A stretch of DNA of 64,000 bases. Source: Chloroflexota bacterium. Lineage in GTDB: Bacteria > Chloroflexota > Dehalococcoidia > UBA2979. The notes beneath the pieces were generated by a model that had not been told where the DNA came from, did no database searches, and saw nothing but the letters and a program-made list of their open reading frames with translations. The stretch is from contig PBBA01000002.1 of assembly GCA_002716405.1 (NCBI GenBank), forward strand, positions 1 through 64,000. Reading direction: 5' to 3'. Of this stretch, positions 38,128 through 47,248 are shown piece after piece. Numbering within the stretch: position 1 is the stretch's first letter; each line of letters begins with the position of its first letter. The translations under genes were made by a program, and so were the position numbers.

Positions 38128-38181
38128 TATAATGTCATTTCGAATAAGTAAGCTGACGTCTGTCTTAACACCCAGTTAAGA
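38128..38181 (+). promoter_or_regulatory. -10 box and leader hairpin before rpsB
   Basis: A consensus TATAAT at 38128-38133 lacks a clear -35. About 30 bases later TCTTAAC (38163-38169) and GTTAAGA (38175-38181) form a 7-bp hairpin with loop ACCCA, 40 bases before the rpsB start. It could take part in S2 autoregulation. This is weak evidence. Confidence 0.4.
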
Positions 38182-38220
38182 TAAATTTATACGTTGGAAG
38201 AGGAAATACAGGAGTACAAC

Positions 38221-39105
38221 GTGTCCCCTACTATAACTATGCAACAATTACTTGAATCTGGTGTACATTTTGGACACCAGACACGTAGCTGGAACCCAAA
38301 CATGCGTCCTTTTATTTTTGGAGAACGCAATGGAGTTCATATCATTGATTTAGCACAAACAGTGGTGAGGCTTGAGGCTGCACTTGATAAAATAAAAGAA
38401 GTCTCAGCTAGTGGTGACAAAGTTCTTTTTGTCGGAACTAAAAAACAAGCCCGAATGATTATTCAGAGAGAAGCAGAAGGTATTGGAATGCCTTATGTCA
38501 ATAATCGATGGCTCGGGGGAACTTTAACAAACTTCTCAACTTTGTCAAAACGGATCGAATATTACAATGAACTCAGTTCAGGTTTTGATTTGAACGTCAG
38601 TGATGAACTTCTTTCATCGGTCTCAGAAGATGAAGCTACTGACATCGAAGTAGAGAATAAATCTGTAAAACAAACAAAAAAAGAACGTGTAATGCTACAA
38701 AAAGAATTTGAGCGATTAACTCGATCTTTTTCAGGGTTAAGATCTTTGGAGCGCACTCCTGGAGCATTATTCATTGTTGATCCTGCATTGGAAGAAATTG
38801 CTGTTCGTGAAGCAAATCGTGCAAAAATTCCCGTTATAGCAATGTGCGATACTAACGCTAATCCTGATCTAATAGACTATCCCATCCCATCTAATGATGA
38901 TGCAATTCGAGCAATTGAACTAATGACTAAACTAGTTTCACAAGCTGTTCAAGAAGGAGTTGCTGTTAGCAATGTCGAACAAGAATTTCAACAAGCTACA
39001 GAGTCATCAAGCTCAGAGACAGAAGTGAACACTCCCAACAATTCAAACAACGATCAAGTTGAACAACAAGTACAAGTCGAAAATGATTCAGAAGACAATA
39101 AATAA
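38221..39105 (+). CDS. rpsB: 30S ribosomal protein S2
   Basis: A structural protein of the small subunit. GTG at 38221 is chosen because AGGAG lies about 6 bases before it and the protein then begins SPTITMQQLLESGVHFGHQTRSWNP. The frame is open upstream to 38194. Motifs: NPNMRPFIFGERNGVHIID, FVGTKKQARMII, NNRWLGGTLTNF, LFIVDPALEEIAVREANRAKIPVIAMCDTN. An extra acidic stretch of about 20 residues lies in the middle helix region (SSVSEDEATDIEVEN). The tail (about 255-294) is Gln/Ser/Glu-rich. Confidence 0.96.
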   Translation: MSPTITMQQLLESGVHFGHQTRSWNPNMRPFIFGERNGVHIIDLAQTVVRLEAALDKIKEVSASGDKVLFVGTKKQARMIIQREAEGIGMPYVNNRWLGGTLTNFSTLSKRIEYYNELSSGFDLNVSDELLSSVSEDEATDIEVENKSVKQTKKERVMLQKEFERLTRSFSGLRSLERTPGALFIVDPALEEIAVREANRAKIPVIAMCDTNANPDLIDYPIPSNDDAIRAIELMTKLVSQAVQEGVAVSNVEQEFQQATESSSSETEVNTPNNSNNDQVEQQVQVENDSEDNK

Positions 39106-39129
39106 TTATTTTTTAGAACGGATTTTAAT

Positions 39130-39630
39130 GTGGTTACTACAGATGAAATAAAGCGATTAAGAGAAGAAACTGGCGCCGGTATTATGGACAGCAAACGTGC
39201 GCTTGAAGAAGCAAAAGGTGATTTCGACACTGCCAAAAAAATAATTCGAGAACAAGGCATTGCTTCTGCAGCAAAAAGATCTGAACGAGAGACTGAGCAA
39301 GGAATAGTTCAATCTTACATCCATGGCAATGGTAAAATAGGTGCATTAATCGAACTCCAATGTGAAACAGATTTTGTTGCTCGTACAGATACTTTTCAGT
39401 CACTAGCACATGATTTAGCTATGCAAGTTGCAGCTATGGATCCACTTGCATTAACTGTCGATGACGTTCCTGATGATTTTTCAGGATCAAAAGAATCTCA
39501 TGCACTTTTAACACAAACTTTTATTAAAGACAGTACTCAGAACGTCAGCGATTTAATCCAGAGTGCAATAGGACAAACTGGTGAAAATATTAAAATTGCG
39601 CGTTTTGTACGATTTGAACTTGGAAAATAA
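39130..39630 (+). CDS. tsf: Elongation factor Ts (short form)
   Basis: The nucleotide-exchange factor of EF-Tu. It starts at GTG 39130. The UBA-like N-terminal domain (EIKRLREETGAGIMDSKRAL, FDTAKKIIREQG) is followed by the ERETEQGIVQSYIHGNGKIGA strand and ELQCETDFVART, the EF-Tu contact. The length of 166 aa is well below the E. coli length and near the Thermus type with a single core subdomain. It lies 24 bases after rpsB and 31 bases before the frr start. pyrH, the usual next gene, is absent here. Confidence 0.94.
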   Translation: MVTTDEIKRLREETGAGIMDSKRALEEAKGDFDTAKKIIREQGIASAAKRSERETEQGIVQSYIHGNGKIGALIELQCETDFVARTDTFQSLAHDLAMQVAAMDPLALTVDDVPDDFSGSKESHALLTQTFIKDSTQNVSDLIQSAIGQTGENIKIARFVRFELGK

Positions 39631-39661
39631 TTTTTTTAGGTTCTATTCTTTGGAGTCAAAA

Positions 39662-40219
39662 ATGAACCATGAAATAGTTTCAGATATGCAAGAACGCACT
39701 GGGAAGGCATATGATTCATATGAGAACAGCCTAACGAGCATTCGAACTGGTCGCGCTAATAGTTCATTAGTTGAACAAATAAATGTTGAACACTACGGAC
39801 AAAAAATGCCCTTAAATCAATTAGCGACCCTTGGAACACCTGAAGCACAACTAATTACTATACAACCTTGGGATAGTAGTGCTCTAGAGCCAATTATGAA
39901 AGCATTACAAGCGAGCGAGTTAGGTATTACTCCTCAGAATGATGGAACACTAATACGTTTGCCTATCCCCCCTCTCACGGAAGAACGACGCTTAGAAATG
40001 GTCAAACAGCTTCATAAAAAAACTGAAGATGCAAGGATTTCCATGAGAAATTCACGAAGAACATGTATAGATACAATTAAACAAACCTTGAAAAAAGGGG
40101 AGCTCTCCGAGGACGAAGCGCATCAACTTGAAAATGAAATAGAAAAAATTACACAAAATCAAATTGAAAAATTAGAACAACTTGGCAGACAAAAAGAACA
40201 GGAACTTTTAGTAGTTTGA
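39662..40219 (+). CDS. frr: Ribosome recycling factor
   Basis: Splits post-termination ribosomes with EF-G. The ATG at 39662 has GGAG 6 bases upstream and gives MNHEIVSDMQERTGKAYDSYE. The frame is open to 39581, inside tsf. Domain I/II signatures: LTSIRTGRANSSLVEQINVEHYG, MPLNQLATLGTPEAQL, IQPWDSSALEPIMKA, IRLPIPPLTEERRLEMVK. The length of 185 aa is normal. Confidence 0.95.
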   Translation: MNHEIVSDMQERTGKAYDSYENSLTSIRTGRANSSLVEQINVEHYGQKMPLNQLATLGTPEAQLITIQPWDSSALEPIMKALQASELGITPQNDGTLIRLPIPPLTEERRLEMVKQLHKKTEDARISMRNSRRTCIDTIKQTLKKGELSEDEAHQLENEIEKITQNQIEKLEQLGRQKEQELLVV

Positions 40220-40258
40220 TCTTAGTATCCTTTCTTAAGACCAAGGAAAAGTGACCTA

Positions 40259-40987
40259 ATGCAAGCCGCACAAACCTACCCATCACATAATGTTGAACAT
40301 ATTCCATATCATGTTGCAATTATCATGGATGGAAATGGACGTTGGGCAAATATTCGAAAACTCAATCGCACAGAAGGTCATCAAAAAGGAGCGAAAGCTA
40401 TCCCAAGTATAGTAAAGGCATTCGGAAAACGTGGTGTAAAAATGCTAACACTATTTGGTTTTTCAACAGAAAACTGGGGACGACCAAAATCTGAAATAGA
40501 TGCCATATTCGGTCTCGCAAAAGATTTCATTGATGAACATCTAGAAGAATTACATCAAGCAGATGTAAAATTAAACCATCTGGGAAGCACTGAAAAATTA
40601 CCATATTGGCTAAAAAAAAGAGTGCAACATGCTGTACAAAAAACTTCCAATAATTCAGCTATGACACTAAACATTGCTTTCAACTATGGTGGTAGAGCAG
40701 ATATCATTTCAGCTATAAAACAACTTATAGAAGAAGAAATTGCGACAAATGAAATTACAGAACGTTCAATCAGTAATCGCCTTGCCACAGCCGGTTTACC
40801 TGATCCTGATTTGTTAATACGCACAGGTGGTGAAAATCGCCTGTCGAATTTTCTAGTATGGGAAGCGACCTATACTGAATATTATTTTACTGAGACACTT
40901 TGGCCAGACTTTGGACCATCAGATATTGAAAAAGCGATTACAGAGTACGGAAAACGCCAACGCAGATTTGGCCTTGTAGCCGATTAA
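40259..40987 (+). CDS. uppS: Undecaprenyl (polyprenyl) diphosphate synthase
   Basis: A cis-prenyltransferase making the lipid carrier for cell-wall and surface-polymer synthesis. The 242-aa protein has HVAIIMDGNGRWA (catalytic Asp), LFGFSTENWGRPKSEI, LNIAFNYGGRADI and the C-terminal LIRTGGENRLSNFLVWEATY, all diagnostic. It starts 39 bases after frr, and cdsA begins 8 bases after its stop. Confidence 0.96.
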   Translation: MQAAQTYPSHNVEHIPYHVAIIMDGNGRWANIRKLNRTEGHQKGAKAIPSIVKAFGKRGVKMLTLFGFSTENWGRPKSEIDAIFGLAKDFIDEHLEELHQADVKLNHLGSTEKLPYWLKKRVQHAVQKTSNNSAMTLNIAFNYGGRADIISAIKQLIEEEIATNEITERSISNRLATAGLPDPDLLIRTGGENRLSNFLVWEATYTEYYFTETLWPDFGPSDIEKAITEYGKRQRRFGLVAD

Positions 40988-40995
40988 AGAGAATA

Positions 40996-41787
40996 TTGCT
41001 TTTGTTGAATAAAAGAATAGTTGTAGCAATTATTGGGTTACCGATGACAGTGCTATTTATACTGTCACCAGAACCAATTTTTGCAGCAATTACAGAAATA
41101 ATCTTAGCCATCGCAACAATTGAACTCATTAAAAACTGTGTAAATAACAATTCGAAACACGAACTTTTAATTATGCTTACAGCTGCTGCAACGACTGCAT
41201 TTATTACTGCGTTTATCCGCGTAGGGGCGCAAGATGGAGTTTGGGTTATAGTAATTCCAACTATATTTCTAATATGGTCAATTTTTACATCTTATAATTG
41301 GACAAAAACAATATTTTTTTGGTGGATAGCTTCTGTTCTATATATCAGTACACTGGGCAGTCATTTTATATTGATTAACCAAATAAATAACGGACAAAAT
41401 TGGATAATATTAATGTTAGGTATCGTATTCGCGACTGATACTGGAGCCTACACAGTAGGAAAGATGTTCGGGAAACATAAATTAATTCCCTCTATCTCAC
41501 CGAATAAAACTTGGGAAGGCGCAATAGGGGGTTACATAGTAGGTACATTAATAGGTGGAGGAATTATCTATATACTAAACATCCATTTAAGCACATCTTT
41601 AATTGTCTTACTAGTTTGTCCAATAACGGCAATAATCGGTGACATAATCGAATCACAAATTAAAAGAAAACTTTCAGTTAAAGATATGTCAAATATTTTA
41701 CCCGGTCATGGTGGTATCTTAGATCGTATAGATTCTATTTTATTCACTGCACCATGGGTCTATTGGATAGTTATATGGATGAACTAA
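40996..41787 (+). CDS. cdsA: Phosphatidate cytidylyltransferase
   Basis: Makes CDP-diacylglycerol, the precursor of phospholipids including phosphatidylinositol. It would start at TTG 40996. The 263-aa protein is mainly hydrophobic with about seven spans and ends with the family signature SQIKRKLSVKDMSNILPGHGG followed by ILDRID. Its CDP-lipid product could feed the CDP-alcohol phosphatidyltransferase at 54156. Confidence 0.93.
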   Translation: MLLLNKRIVVAIIGLPMTVLFILSPEPIFAAITEIILAIATIELIKNCVNNNSKHELLIMLTAAATTAFITAFIRVGAQDGVWVIVIPTIFLIWSIFTSYNWTKTIFFWWIASVLYISTLGSHFILINQINNGQNWIILMLGIVFATDTGAYTVGKMFGKHKLIPSISPNKTWEGAIGGYIVGTLIGGGIIYILNIHLSTSLIVLLVCPITAIIGDIIESQIKRKLSVKDMSNILPGHGGILDRIDSILFTAPWVYWIVIWMN

Positions 41788-42932
41788 AATCAGTAGCGGT
41801 TATAGGCTCCACAGGATCTGTGGGAGAACAAGCTTTAGATGTTATTAGTTCAATGCCGGAAAAATTTCATGCCATAGCTCTAGCTGCAGGATCCAATGAA
41901 AAGAGGTTAAACGAACAAATAAAACTGTTTCAACCCAAAGCTGTCTTTCTTGCCAGTGGATTATCTTCAACAACTAACATTACAAAAAAAATATATCAAC
42001 CCCTAGAAGAAATAGTGGTTAGAGATGATGTAGATATTGTGCTCGCAGCAAGCTCTGGCCTTGATGGGCTACCCTCTATTATTGCAGCTTTGCGAGCAGG
42101 GAAAAAGGTAGCATTAGCTAACAAAGAAGCATTAGTCGTAGGAGGACCTGCAGTCAGACAGGCGTTAGAATTCGGAAAACCTTATGGCGCAGAATTAAGG
42201 CCAGTAGATTCTGAGCATTCGGCTATCTGGCAATGTCTTTGGGGAGAGTCAATAGATCAAGTACAACAACTCATTCTAACTGCATCTGGGGGAGCTTTTA
42301 GAAACCTCAGTATCTCCGAATTAGATAATGTAACCCCAAATGAAGCTTTAAAGCACCCTACGTGGCAGATGGGACCCAAAGTCACCATTGATAGTGCAAC
42401 ACTTTTTAACAAAGGTTTAGAAGCTTTAGAGGCACGTTGGTTGTTCGATATTCCATTAGAAAAGATCGATATACTGCAACATCGTGAAAGTGTCATACAC
42501 AGTATGGTTGAGTTTATCGACGGATCTGTAAAGGCCCAACTTGGTGTTCCGGACATGCGTTTGCCTATTCAAATTGCACTTTCTTATCCTAGTCGACTTC
42601 CTATGCAACCTGCACCAAAACTTAATCTAGTAGAATATGAATCATTAAACTTTTCGAAGGTAAATTCGAAAAAATTTCCTGCATTAGAAATTGTGATCGA
42701 AGCAGGGAAACGTGAAGATACGACAGCTGCTGCTTTATCTGGTGCCGATGAAGTAGCTGTAGCGAATTTTCTGGATGAAAAGTGCCGTTTTACAGATATC
42801 GCAAAATTATTACATGAAGTAATTCAAACTCATGAACCGCAAAAAAATCCTAATTTAGATGATTTATTAGCTGCAGAAAAATGGGGACGAGACTTCGTTG
42901 CTCAAATATTAAATCAAGGTGAAAGAGTTTAA
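41775..42932 (+). CDS. dxr: 1-deoxy-D-xylulose 5-phosphate reductoisomerase
   Basis: The second step of the MEP isoprenoid pathway. The start is set at ATG 41775 (MDELKSVAVIGSTGSVGEQA). An upstream ATG at 41754 is inside cdsA and less likely. Motifs: the NADPH-binding GSTGSVG, ALANKEALVVGG, PVDSEHSAIWQCL, TASGGAFR, HPTWQMGPKVTIDSATLFNK. The length of 385 aa is normal. It overlaps the cdsA stop. ispG, another MEP gene, lies two genes later. Confidence 0.96.
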   Translation: MDELKSVAVIGSTGSVGEQALDVISSMPEKFHAIALAAGSNEKRLNEQIKLFQPKAVFLASGLSSTTNITKKIYQPLEEIVVRDDVDIVLAASSGLDGLPSIIAALRAGKKVALANKEALVVGGPAVRQALEFGKPYGAELRPVDSEHSAIWQCLWGESIDQVQQLILTASGGAFRNLSISELDNVTPNEALKHPTWQMGPKVTIDSATLFNKGLEALEARWLFDIPLEKIDILQHRESVIHSMVEFIDGSVKAQLGVPDMRLPIQIALSYPSRLPMQPAPKLNLVEYESLNFSKVNSKKFPALEIVIEAGKREDTTAAALSGADEVAVANFLDEKCRFTDIAKLLHEVIQTHEPQKNPNLDDLLAAEKWGRDFVAQILNQGERV

Positions 42933-42935
42933 ATA

Positions 42936-44102
42936 ATGAAAATACAAAACACTTTTACTACCCTAATTATTGCGCTAATTATTGTTGCAGCTTTAATTTT
43001 TGCACGAAGCGCTTTTAATTCTGCCATTCTTTTTTTACTTATTATTGTTGCACTTGTAATGGCGCATGAAGCAGGACATTTTTTTTCGGCAAAACTCTTT
43101 GGCATTTATGTACATGAATTTGGATTAGGGTTTCCACCTAGAATAGCCTCAATAAAAAAAGGAGAAACGGAATACACGATCAATGCTATTCCACTTGGAG
43201 GATTTGTAAAGCTTGAAGGTGAAGAAAACCCTGAACATCCTAGGTCTTTAGCAGCAAAACCAAAATGGCAACGCTTTATAGTACTTTTCTCAGGTATAGC
43301 AGTGAATTTTCTATTGCCAGTATTTTTGTTCGCATTAGCATTGACTTGGCCGCATGAAGTTCCTATAGGAAGAGCAGTAGTTACCTCTTTAATACCTGAT
43401 GGGCCAGCGGCAATAGCAGGAATTAAAGTAAATGATCAAATTTTTTCAATCGATGGTCGTGATGCAAAAAATCTGCCTGAGGCAAGTCGACTTATACGGT
43501 TGAAAGTGGGCGAAACTGTCAATGTCACTGTTCGAAGAGATGGTAACTTAATCAATATCCCTGTATATGCAAGATGGAGTCCCCCTGAAGGACAAGGTCC
43601 TACAGGAATAAGCATAGGATATTCTGTCGTTGCTCCTGACGGGAGACCTTTCACAGAAAAAGAGTCCCTACCACCTTGGAAATCAATTCCAATGGGCTTT
43701 CAGCAGACATGGGATACTCTTATTCTTGTTCGTAATGAAATTGCTTCATGGGGAGGACAATCAAGTACTCCTCAATTCGCCGGACCAGTTGGGATAGGGC
43801 AAACAGTTGGTGAAATAGTTGAAATTCAAGAAAGCCCTATCGAGGCAGTATCACCATTACTTGAAATTACCGCTTTACTATCAATAAATTTAGCAATAAT
43901 TAATTTGTTGCCTTTACCCATGCTTGATGGTGGACGTATATTTTTTCTATTACTCGAAGTTATACGTCGAGGTAAAAGGATCAATCCTGAAAAGGAAGCT
44001 ATCGTCCATACGATTGGTTTTTTTGTCTTTATAGCACTAGCTTTAATTATCACTTTTTTTGATATAGCAAGAATTACATCGGGAGAGTCTTTGTTACGCT
44101 AA
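42936..44102 (+). CDS. rseP: RIP metalloprotease RseP (site-2 protease)
   Basis: An intramembrane zinc protease acting on membrane-anchored regulators. The 388-aa protein has HEAGHFF (HExxH) at about residue 45 in the first spans, followed by KLFGIYVHEFGLGFPP, a PDZ domain around 135-215 (DGPAAIAGIKVNDQIFSIDG) and the second zinc ligand motif NLLPLPMLDGGRI near 325. The dxr/rseP adjacency is widespread in bacteria. Confidence 0.95.
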   Translation: MKIQNTFTTLIIALIIVAALIFARSAFNSAILFLLIIVALVMAHEAGHFFSAKLFGIYVHEFGLGFPPRIASIKKGETEYTINAIPLGGFVKLEGEENPEHPRSLAAKPKWQRFIVLFSGIAVNFLLPVFLFALALTWPHEVPIGRAVVTSLIPDGPAAIAGIKVNDQIFSIDGRDAKNLPEASRLIRLKVGETVNVTVRRDGNLINIPVYARWSPPEGQGPTGISIGYSVVAPDGRPFTEKESLPPWKSIPMGFQQTWDTLILVRNEIASWGGQSSTPQFAGPVGIGQTVGEIVEIQESPIEAVSPLLEITALLSINLAIINLLPLPMLDGGRIFFLLLEVIRRGKRINPEKEAIVHTIGFFVFIALALIITFFDIARITSGESLLR

Positions 44103-44180
44103 TCATTTTTTATTATTACGTACTATAATTTGATCAACTAGTAATACTAGTGATTCAAGCTCCATATATGAGGAGATTCG

Positions 44181-45335
44181 ATGAAACAAAGAAATCGCAC
44201 ACGCATAGTTCCTGTGGGGAATATTAAAATTGGAGGAGACTCCCCAATTGCCATTCAATCGATGTCTGCAACACGAACACAAGATATAGAAGCAACCATA
44301 AGACAATTAAATTTAATCCATGAAGCAGGAGCCGATTTAATCAGAATAGCAATTGATTCTAAAGCAGATGTAAAAGCTTTGTCTGTAATACGGGAACAAA
44401 CACAAAATTTAAATATTAATCTCTCTGTAGATCTCCAAGAAAATTACCGCCTCATCTCTGATGTTGCACCTTTAGTTGACAAGGTTAGATACAACCCTGG
44501 ACATCTACATCATCACGAAAAAGATAAAACAATTTCGCAAAAAGTTGAATTTATTGCCAGCATTGCATTCGAAAATAATATCGCCTTAAGGATAGGCGTA
44601 AATTGCGGCTCAGTTGATCCAATTCTTAAAGAAAAATTCGGTAAAGATGACGTGGGGGCAATGGTAGAAAGTGCTTTACAACATACCCAACTGTTAGACG
44701 ACTTAGGTTTTTATAAATATGTGGTTTCCTTAAAAGACTCAGATTGGCGTAAAGTTATAGAAGGGAATAGACGTTTTGCTTCTATACGGCCTGAAATACC
44801 TTTACACCTTGGAGTGACTGAAGCAGGAATGCCACCAGAAGGAATTATTAAAACACGCGTGGCATTTGAACAGCTTATTTCTGAAGGAATTGGAGATACA
44901 GTTAGAGTTTCTCTTACATTACCTTTTGATAAAAAAGGAGAGGAAGTGACTGTAGCACGAGAAATTCTTAAGGATATAGAAAATGGAAGATATAGATCAG
45001 TACCTAATAGTCTTGACCAAGGTTTGAATATCATTAGTTGTCCATCGTGCTCTAGAGTAGAGAATGAAAAGTTCATAGAGCTCGCTCAACAAGTAAAAGT
45101 AATGTCTGAATATGCAAAAAACTATGACATTACAGTTGCAGTAATGGGATGTAGGGTTAATGGTCCTGGCGAGACTGATGATGCCGATATCGGAATGTGG
45201 TGTGGTCCTTTGGGAGTGAACCTGAAGCGAGGGGAAGAACTTATCGGACATTTTGGCTATGATACTGTTTTAGATAAGACAAAAAATTTACTTGATGAAA
45301 TGATAAATGAGATTGAATCTGTTAAACAAATTTAA
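44181..45335 (+). CDS. ispG: 4-hydroxy-3-methylbut-2-enyl-diphosphate synthase
   Basis: The 4Fe-4S enzyme of the MEP pathway. The 384-aa single-module bacterial type has [19 protein letters not shown], the [12 protein letters not shown] [28 protein letters not shown], and the cluster ligands in [13 protein letters not shown] and [23 protein letters not shown] is 5 bases before the ATG. A TATAAT-like stretch at about 44125 may be a local promoter. Confidence 0.96.
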   Translation: MKQRNRTRIVPVGNIKIGGDSPIAIQSMSATRTQDIEATIRQLNLIHEAGADLIRIAIDSKADVKALSVIREQTQNLNINLSVDLQENYRLISDVAPLVDKVRYNPGHLHHHEKDKTISQKVEFIASIAFENNIALRIGVNCGSVDPILKEKFGKDDVGAMVESALQHTQLLDDLGFYKYVVSLKDSDWRKVIEGNRRFASIRPEIPLHLGVTEAGMPPEGIIKTRVAFEQLISEGIGDTVRVSLTLPFDKKGEEVTVAREILKDIENGRYRSVPNSLDQGLNIISCPSCSRVENEKFIELAQQVKVMSEYAKNYDITVAVMGCRVNGPGETDDADIGMWCGPLGVNLKRGEELIGHFGYDTVLDKTKNLLDEMINEIESVKQI

Positions 45336-45380
45336 GCAACTTCGTTGCTCAACACTTAAGACACTCTTATCCTCAGCGCC

Positions 45381-47108
45381 ATGAGAATGTCTAATCAATT
45401 TGGCCGCACTCTCCGTCAAGCACCTGCTGATGCGGAAACAATCTCTCACCAATTATTGGTGAGAGCAGGGTTTATAGACCAATTAAGCGCGGGAATTTAC
45501 TCTTATCTCCCATTAGGATTAAGAGTAAAGAAAAATATTGAAAGTATCATTCGCAAAGAAATGGATGCTGCAAACGGACTAGAGGTCCTTCTGCCCACCC
45601 TTCAACCTGCAGATATATGGGAAACATCTGAACGCCTCTTTACTATGCAAGACGTTTTATTCAAACTTGAAGACAAACGTGGACGGACAATGGTTCTGGG
45701 CCCTACACACGAAGAGGTAATTACTACTTTATTTTCTAAATTTGCAAATTCCTACCGTGATTTACCAAAAATTTTATATCAAATCCAGACAAAACTTCGT
45801 GATGAAACTAGGCCACGAGGTGGATTAGTTCGTGTTCGAGAATTCACTATGAAAGATGCTTACTCTTTTGATTTAGATGAGAAAGGGCTTGATATATCTT
45901 ATACTTCAATGGTTGATGCCTATCACAAAATTTTCAGTGCCTGTGAGATCCCAATAATTTCAGTTGAAGCTGACTCAGGTGCAATAGGTGGAAAAGGCTC
46001 ACAAGAATTCATATTTCTAACAGATAATGGTGAAGATACTGTACTCATCTGTAATCAATGTAATTATGCGGCAAATCAAGAAAAAGCTGAGTTTATTCGT
46101 TCAGAGAAAATAAGTACACAACCACTAAATATTGAAAAAATAGAAACTCCTGAAACAACAACAATAGATCAACTAACGAACTTTCTAAAAATTCACAAAA
46201 ATGACACGGCAAAAGCAGTACTATATATGGCTATTCCACGGAACGAAGATAAGCCATTCCCAATTTTTGCAGTTATACGCGGTGATTTAGAAATAAATGA
46301 AGTAAAACTAATGAATCTTATTGACGCCAGAGAGTTAACACCTATGACTGATGAACACCTATCACAGTATGATGTCATCCCTGGATACGCATCTCCCATT
46401 GGAATATCATCAGAAATTAGAGTTATTGCTGATATTTCGATCACTGAAACAGAAAATTTAGTAGCCGGAGCAAATGAAGTAGGCTATCACTTTATAAATA
46501 CAAATTATTCAAGAGATTGGACCGCAACTGATATAGCAGATATAGCTACAGCAGATGAAGGGTATATATGTGCAAAATGTATAGGAGAAGAGAAAGGTAA
46601 CTTAAGAAGTGCCCGTGGAATTGAAATGGGACATGTATTCAGACTTGGGAAAACTTACACTTCATACTTTGACACTACTGTACTTGACCAATTTGGAAAA
46701 CAGTCAACACCTATCATGGGGTGTTATGGGATAGGAATTGATAGAATCCTTTCCGCAACTGTAGAAGAACATCATGACAAAAATGGCATCATTTGGCCGG
46801 AAAAATTATCTCCATACAATATCCACCTTACTGCCCTTAACTTTAATCAAGATAGTGCTGTAGCAGAGAAGGCAACTAATCTTTATAAAAGAATTCAAGC
46901 AGAAGGATTAAGTGTTTTATTTGACGATCGAGAAGAAAACCCTGGTGTAAAATTTAAAGATGCTGATCTGATAGGAATACCAATACGTATTACAGTTTCT
47001 AGTCGTAATAATGCAGATAATGTAATCGAATTAAAGCTAAGGCATTCGGAAACATCCGAAAAAATAAGGGATGAAAATATTATTCAAGTTTTACAGCAAT
47101 TCTTCTAG
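45381..47108 (+). CDS. proS: Prolyl-tRNA synthetase (bacterial type with editing insertion)
   Basis: Charges tRNA-Pro. The 575-aa protein begins MRMSNQFGRTLRQAPADAETISHQLLVRAGF (two parts) and has motif 2 around RDETRPRGGLVRVREFTMKD. The inserted YbaK-like editing domain spans about 230-390 (TAKAVLYMAIPRNED, VIRGDLEINEVKL), and the anticodon-binding C-terminus has VLFDDREENPGVKFKDADLIGIP. The class II motif 3 region reads GCYGIGIDRILSATVEEHHD. ProS is common near rseP. Confidence 0.96.
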   Translation: MRMSNQFGRTLRQAPADAETISHQLLVRAGFIDQLSAGIYSYLPLGLRVKKNIESIIRKEMDAANGLEVLLPTLQPADIWETSERLFTMQDVLFKLEDKRGRTMVLGPTHEEVITTLFSKFANSYRDLPKILYQIQTKLRDETRPRGGLVRVREFTMKDAYSFDLDEKGLDISYTSMVDAYHKIFSACEIPIISVEADSGAIGGKGSQEFIFLTDNGEDTVLICNQCNYAANQEKAEFIRSEKISTQPLNIEKIETPETTTIDQLTNFLKIHKNDTAKAVLYMAIPRNEDKPFPIFAVIRGDLEINEVKLMNLIDARELTPMTDEHLSQYDVIPGYASPIGISSEIRVIADISITETENLVAGANEVGYHFINTNYSRDWTATDIADIATADEGYICAKCIGEEKGNLRSARGIEMGHVFRLGKTYTSYFDTTVLDQFGKQSTPIMGCYGIGIDRILSATVEEHHDKNGIIWPEKLSPYNIHLTALNFNQDSAVAEKATNLYKRIQAEGLSVLFDDREENPGVKFKDADLIGIPIRITVSSRNNADNVIELKLRHSETSEKIRDENIIQVLQQFF

Positions 47109-47128
47109 ATATTAATTATGCAAATCTG

Positions 47129-47158
47129 TTGAGGGTCATATAAACAAAGTGATACAAT
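47129..47158 (+). promoter_or_regulatory. Promoter of the nusA operon
   Basis: TTGAGG (47129-47134) and TACAAT (47153-47158) are 18 bases apart, 20 bases after the proS stop. The predicted transcript start would be near 47165, upstream of the hairpin at 47180-47208. Confidence 0.6.
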
Positions 47159-47179
47159 CTAGGTGCACACGAGTTTTTT

Positions 47180-47208
47180 AAAGCGTGGGCTTATACCCGC
47201 GTTTTTTT
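47180..47208 (+). terminator. Attenuator-like intrinsic terminator before nusA
   Basis: Stem AAAGCGTGGG / CCCGCGTTTT with loop CTTATA and a run of seven T at 47202-47208, about 15 bases after the likely transcript start and 40 bases before nusA. Similar short GTGGG hairpins are found before rimP-nusA operons in other bacteria (the rimP leader). It may also terminate proS transcription, but its place after the promoter favours attenuation by premature termination. Confidence 0.7.
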
Positions 47209-47248
47209 GTGCTTTTATGTAAATACTAAGTGAGTTTATTGATTATTT

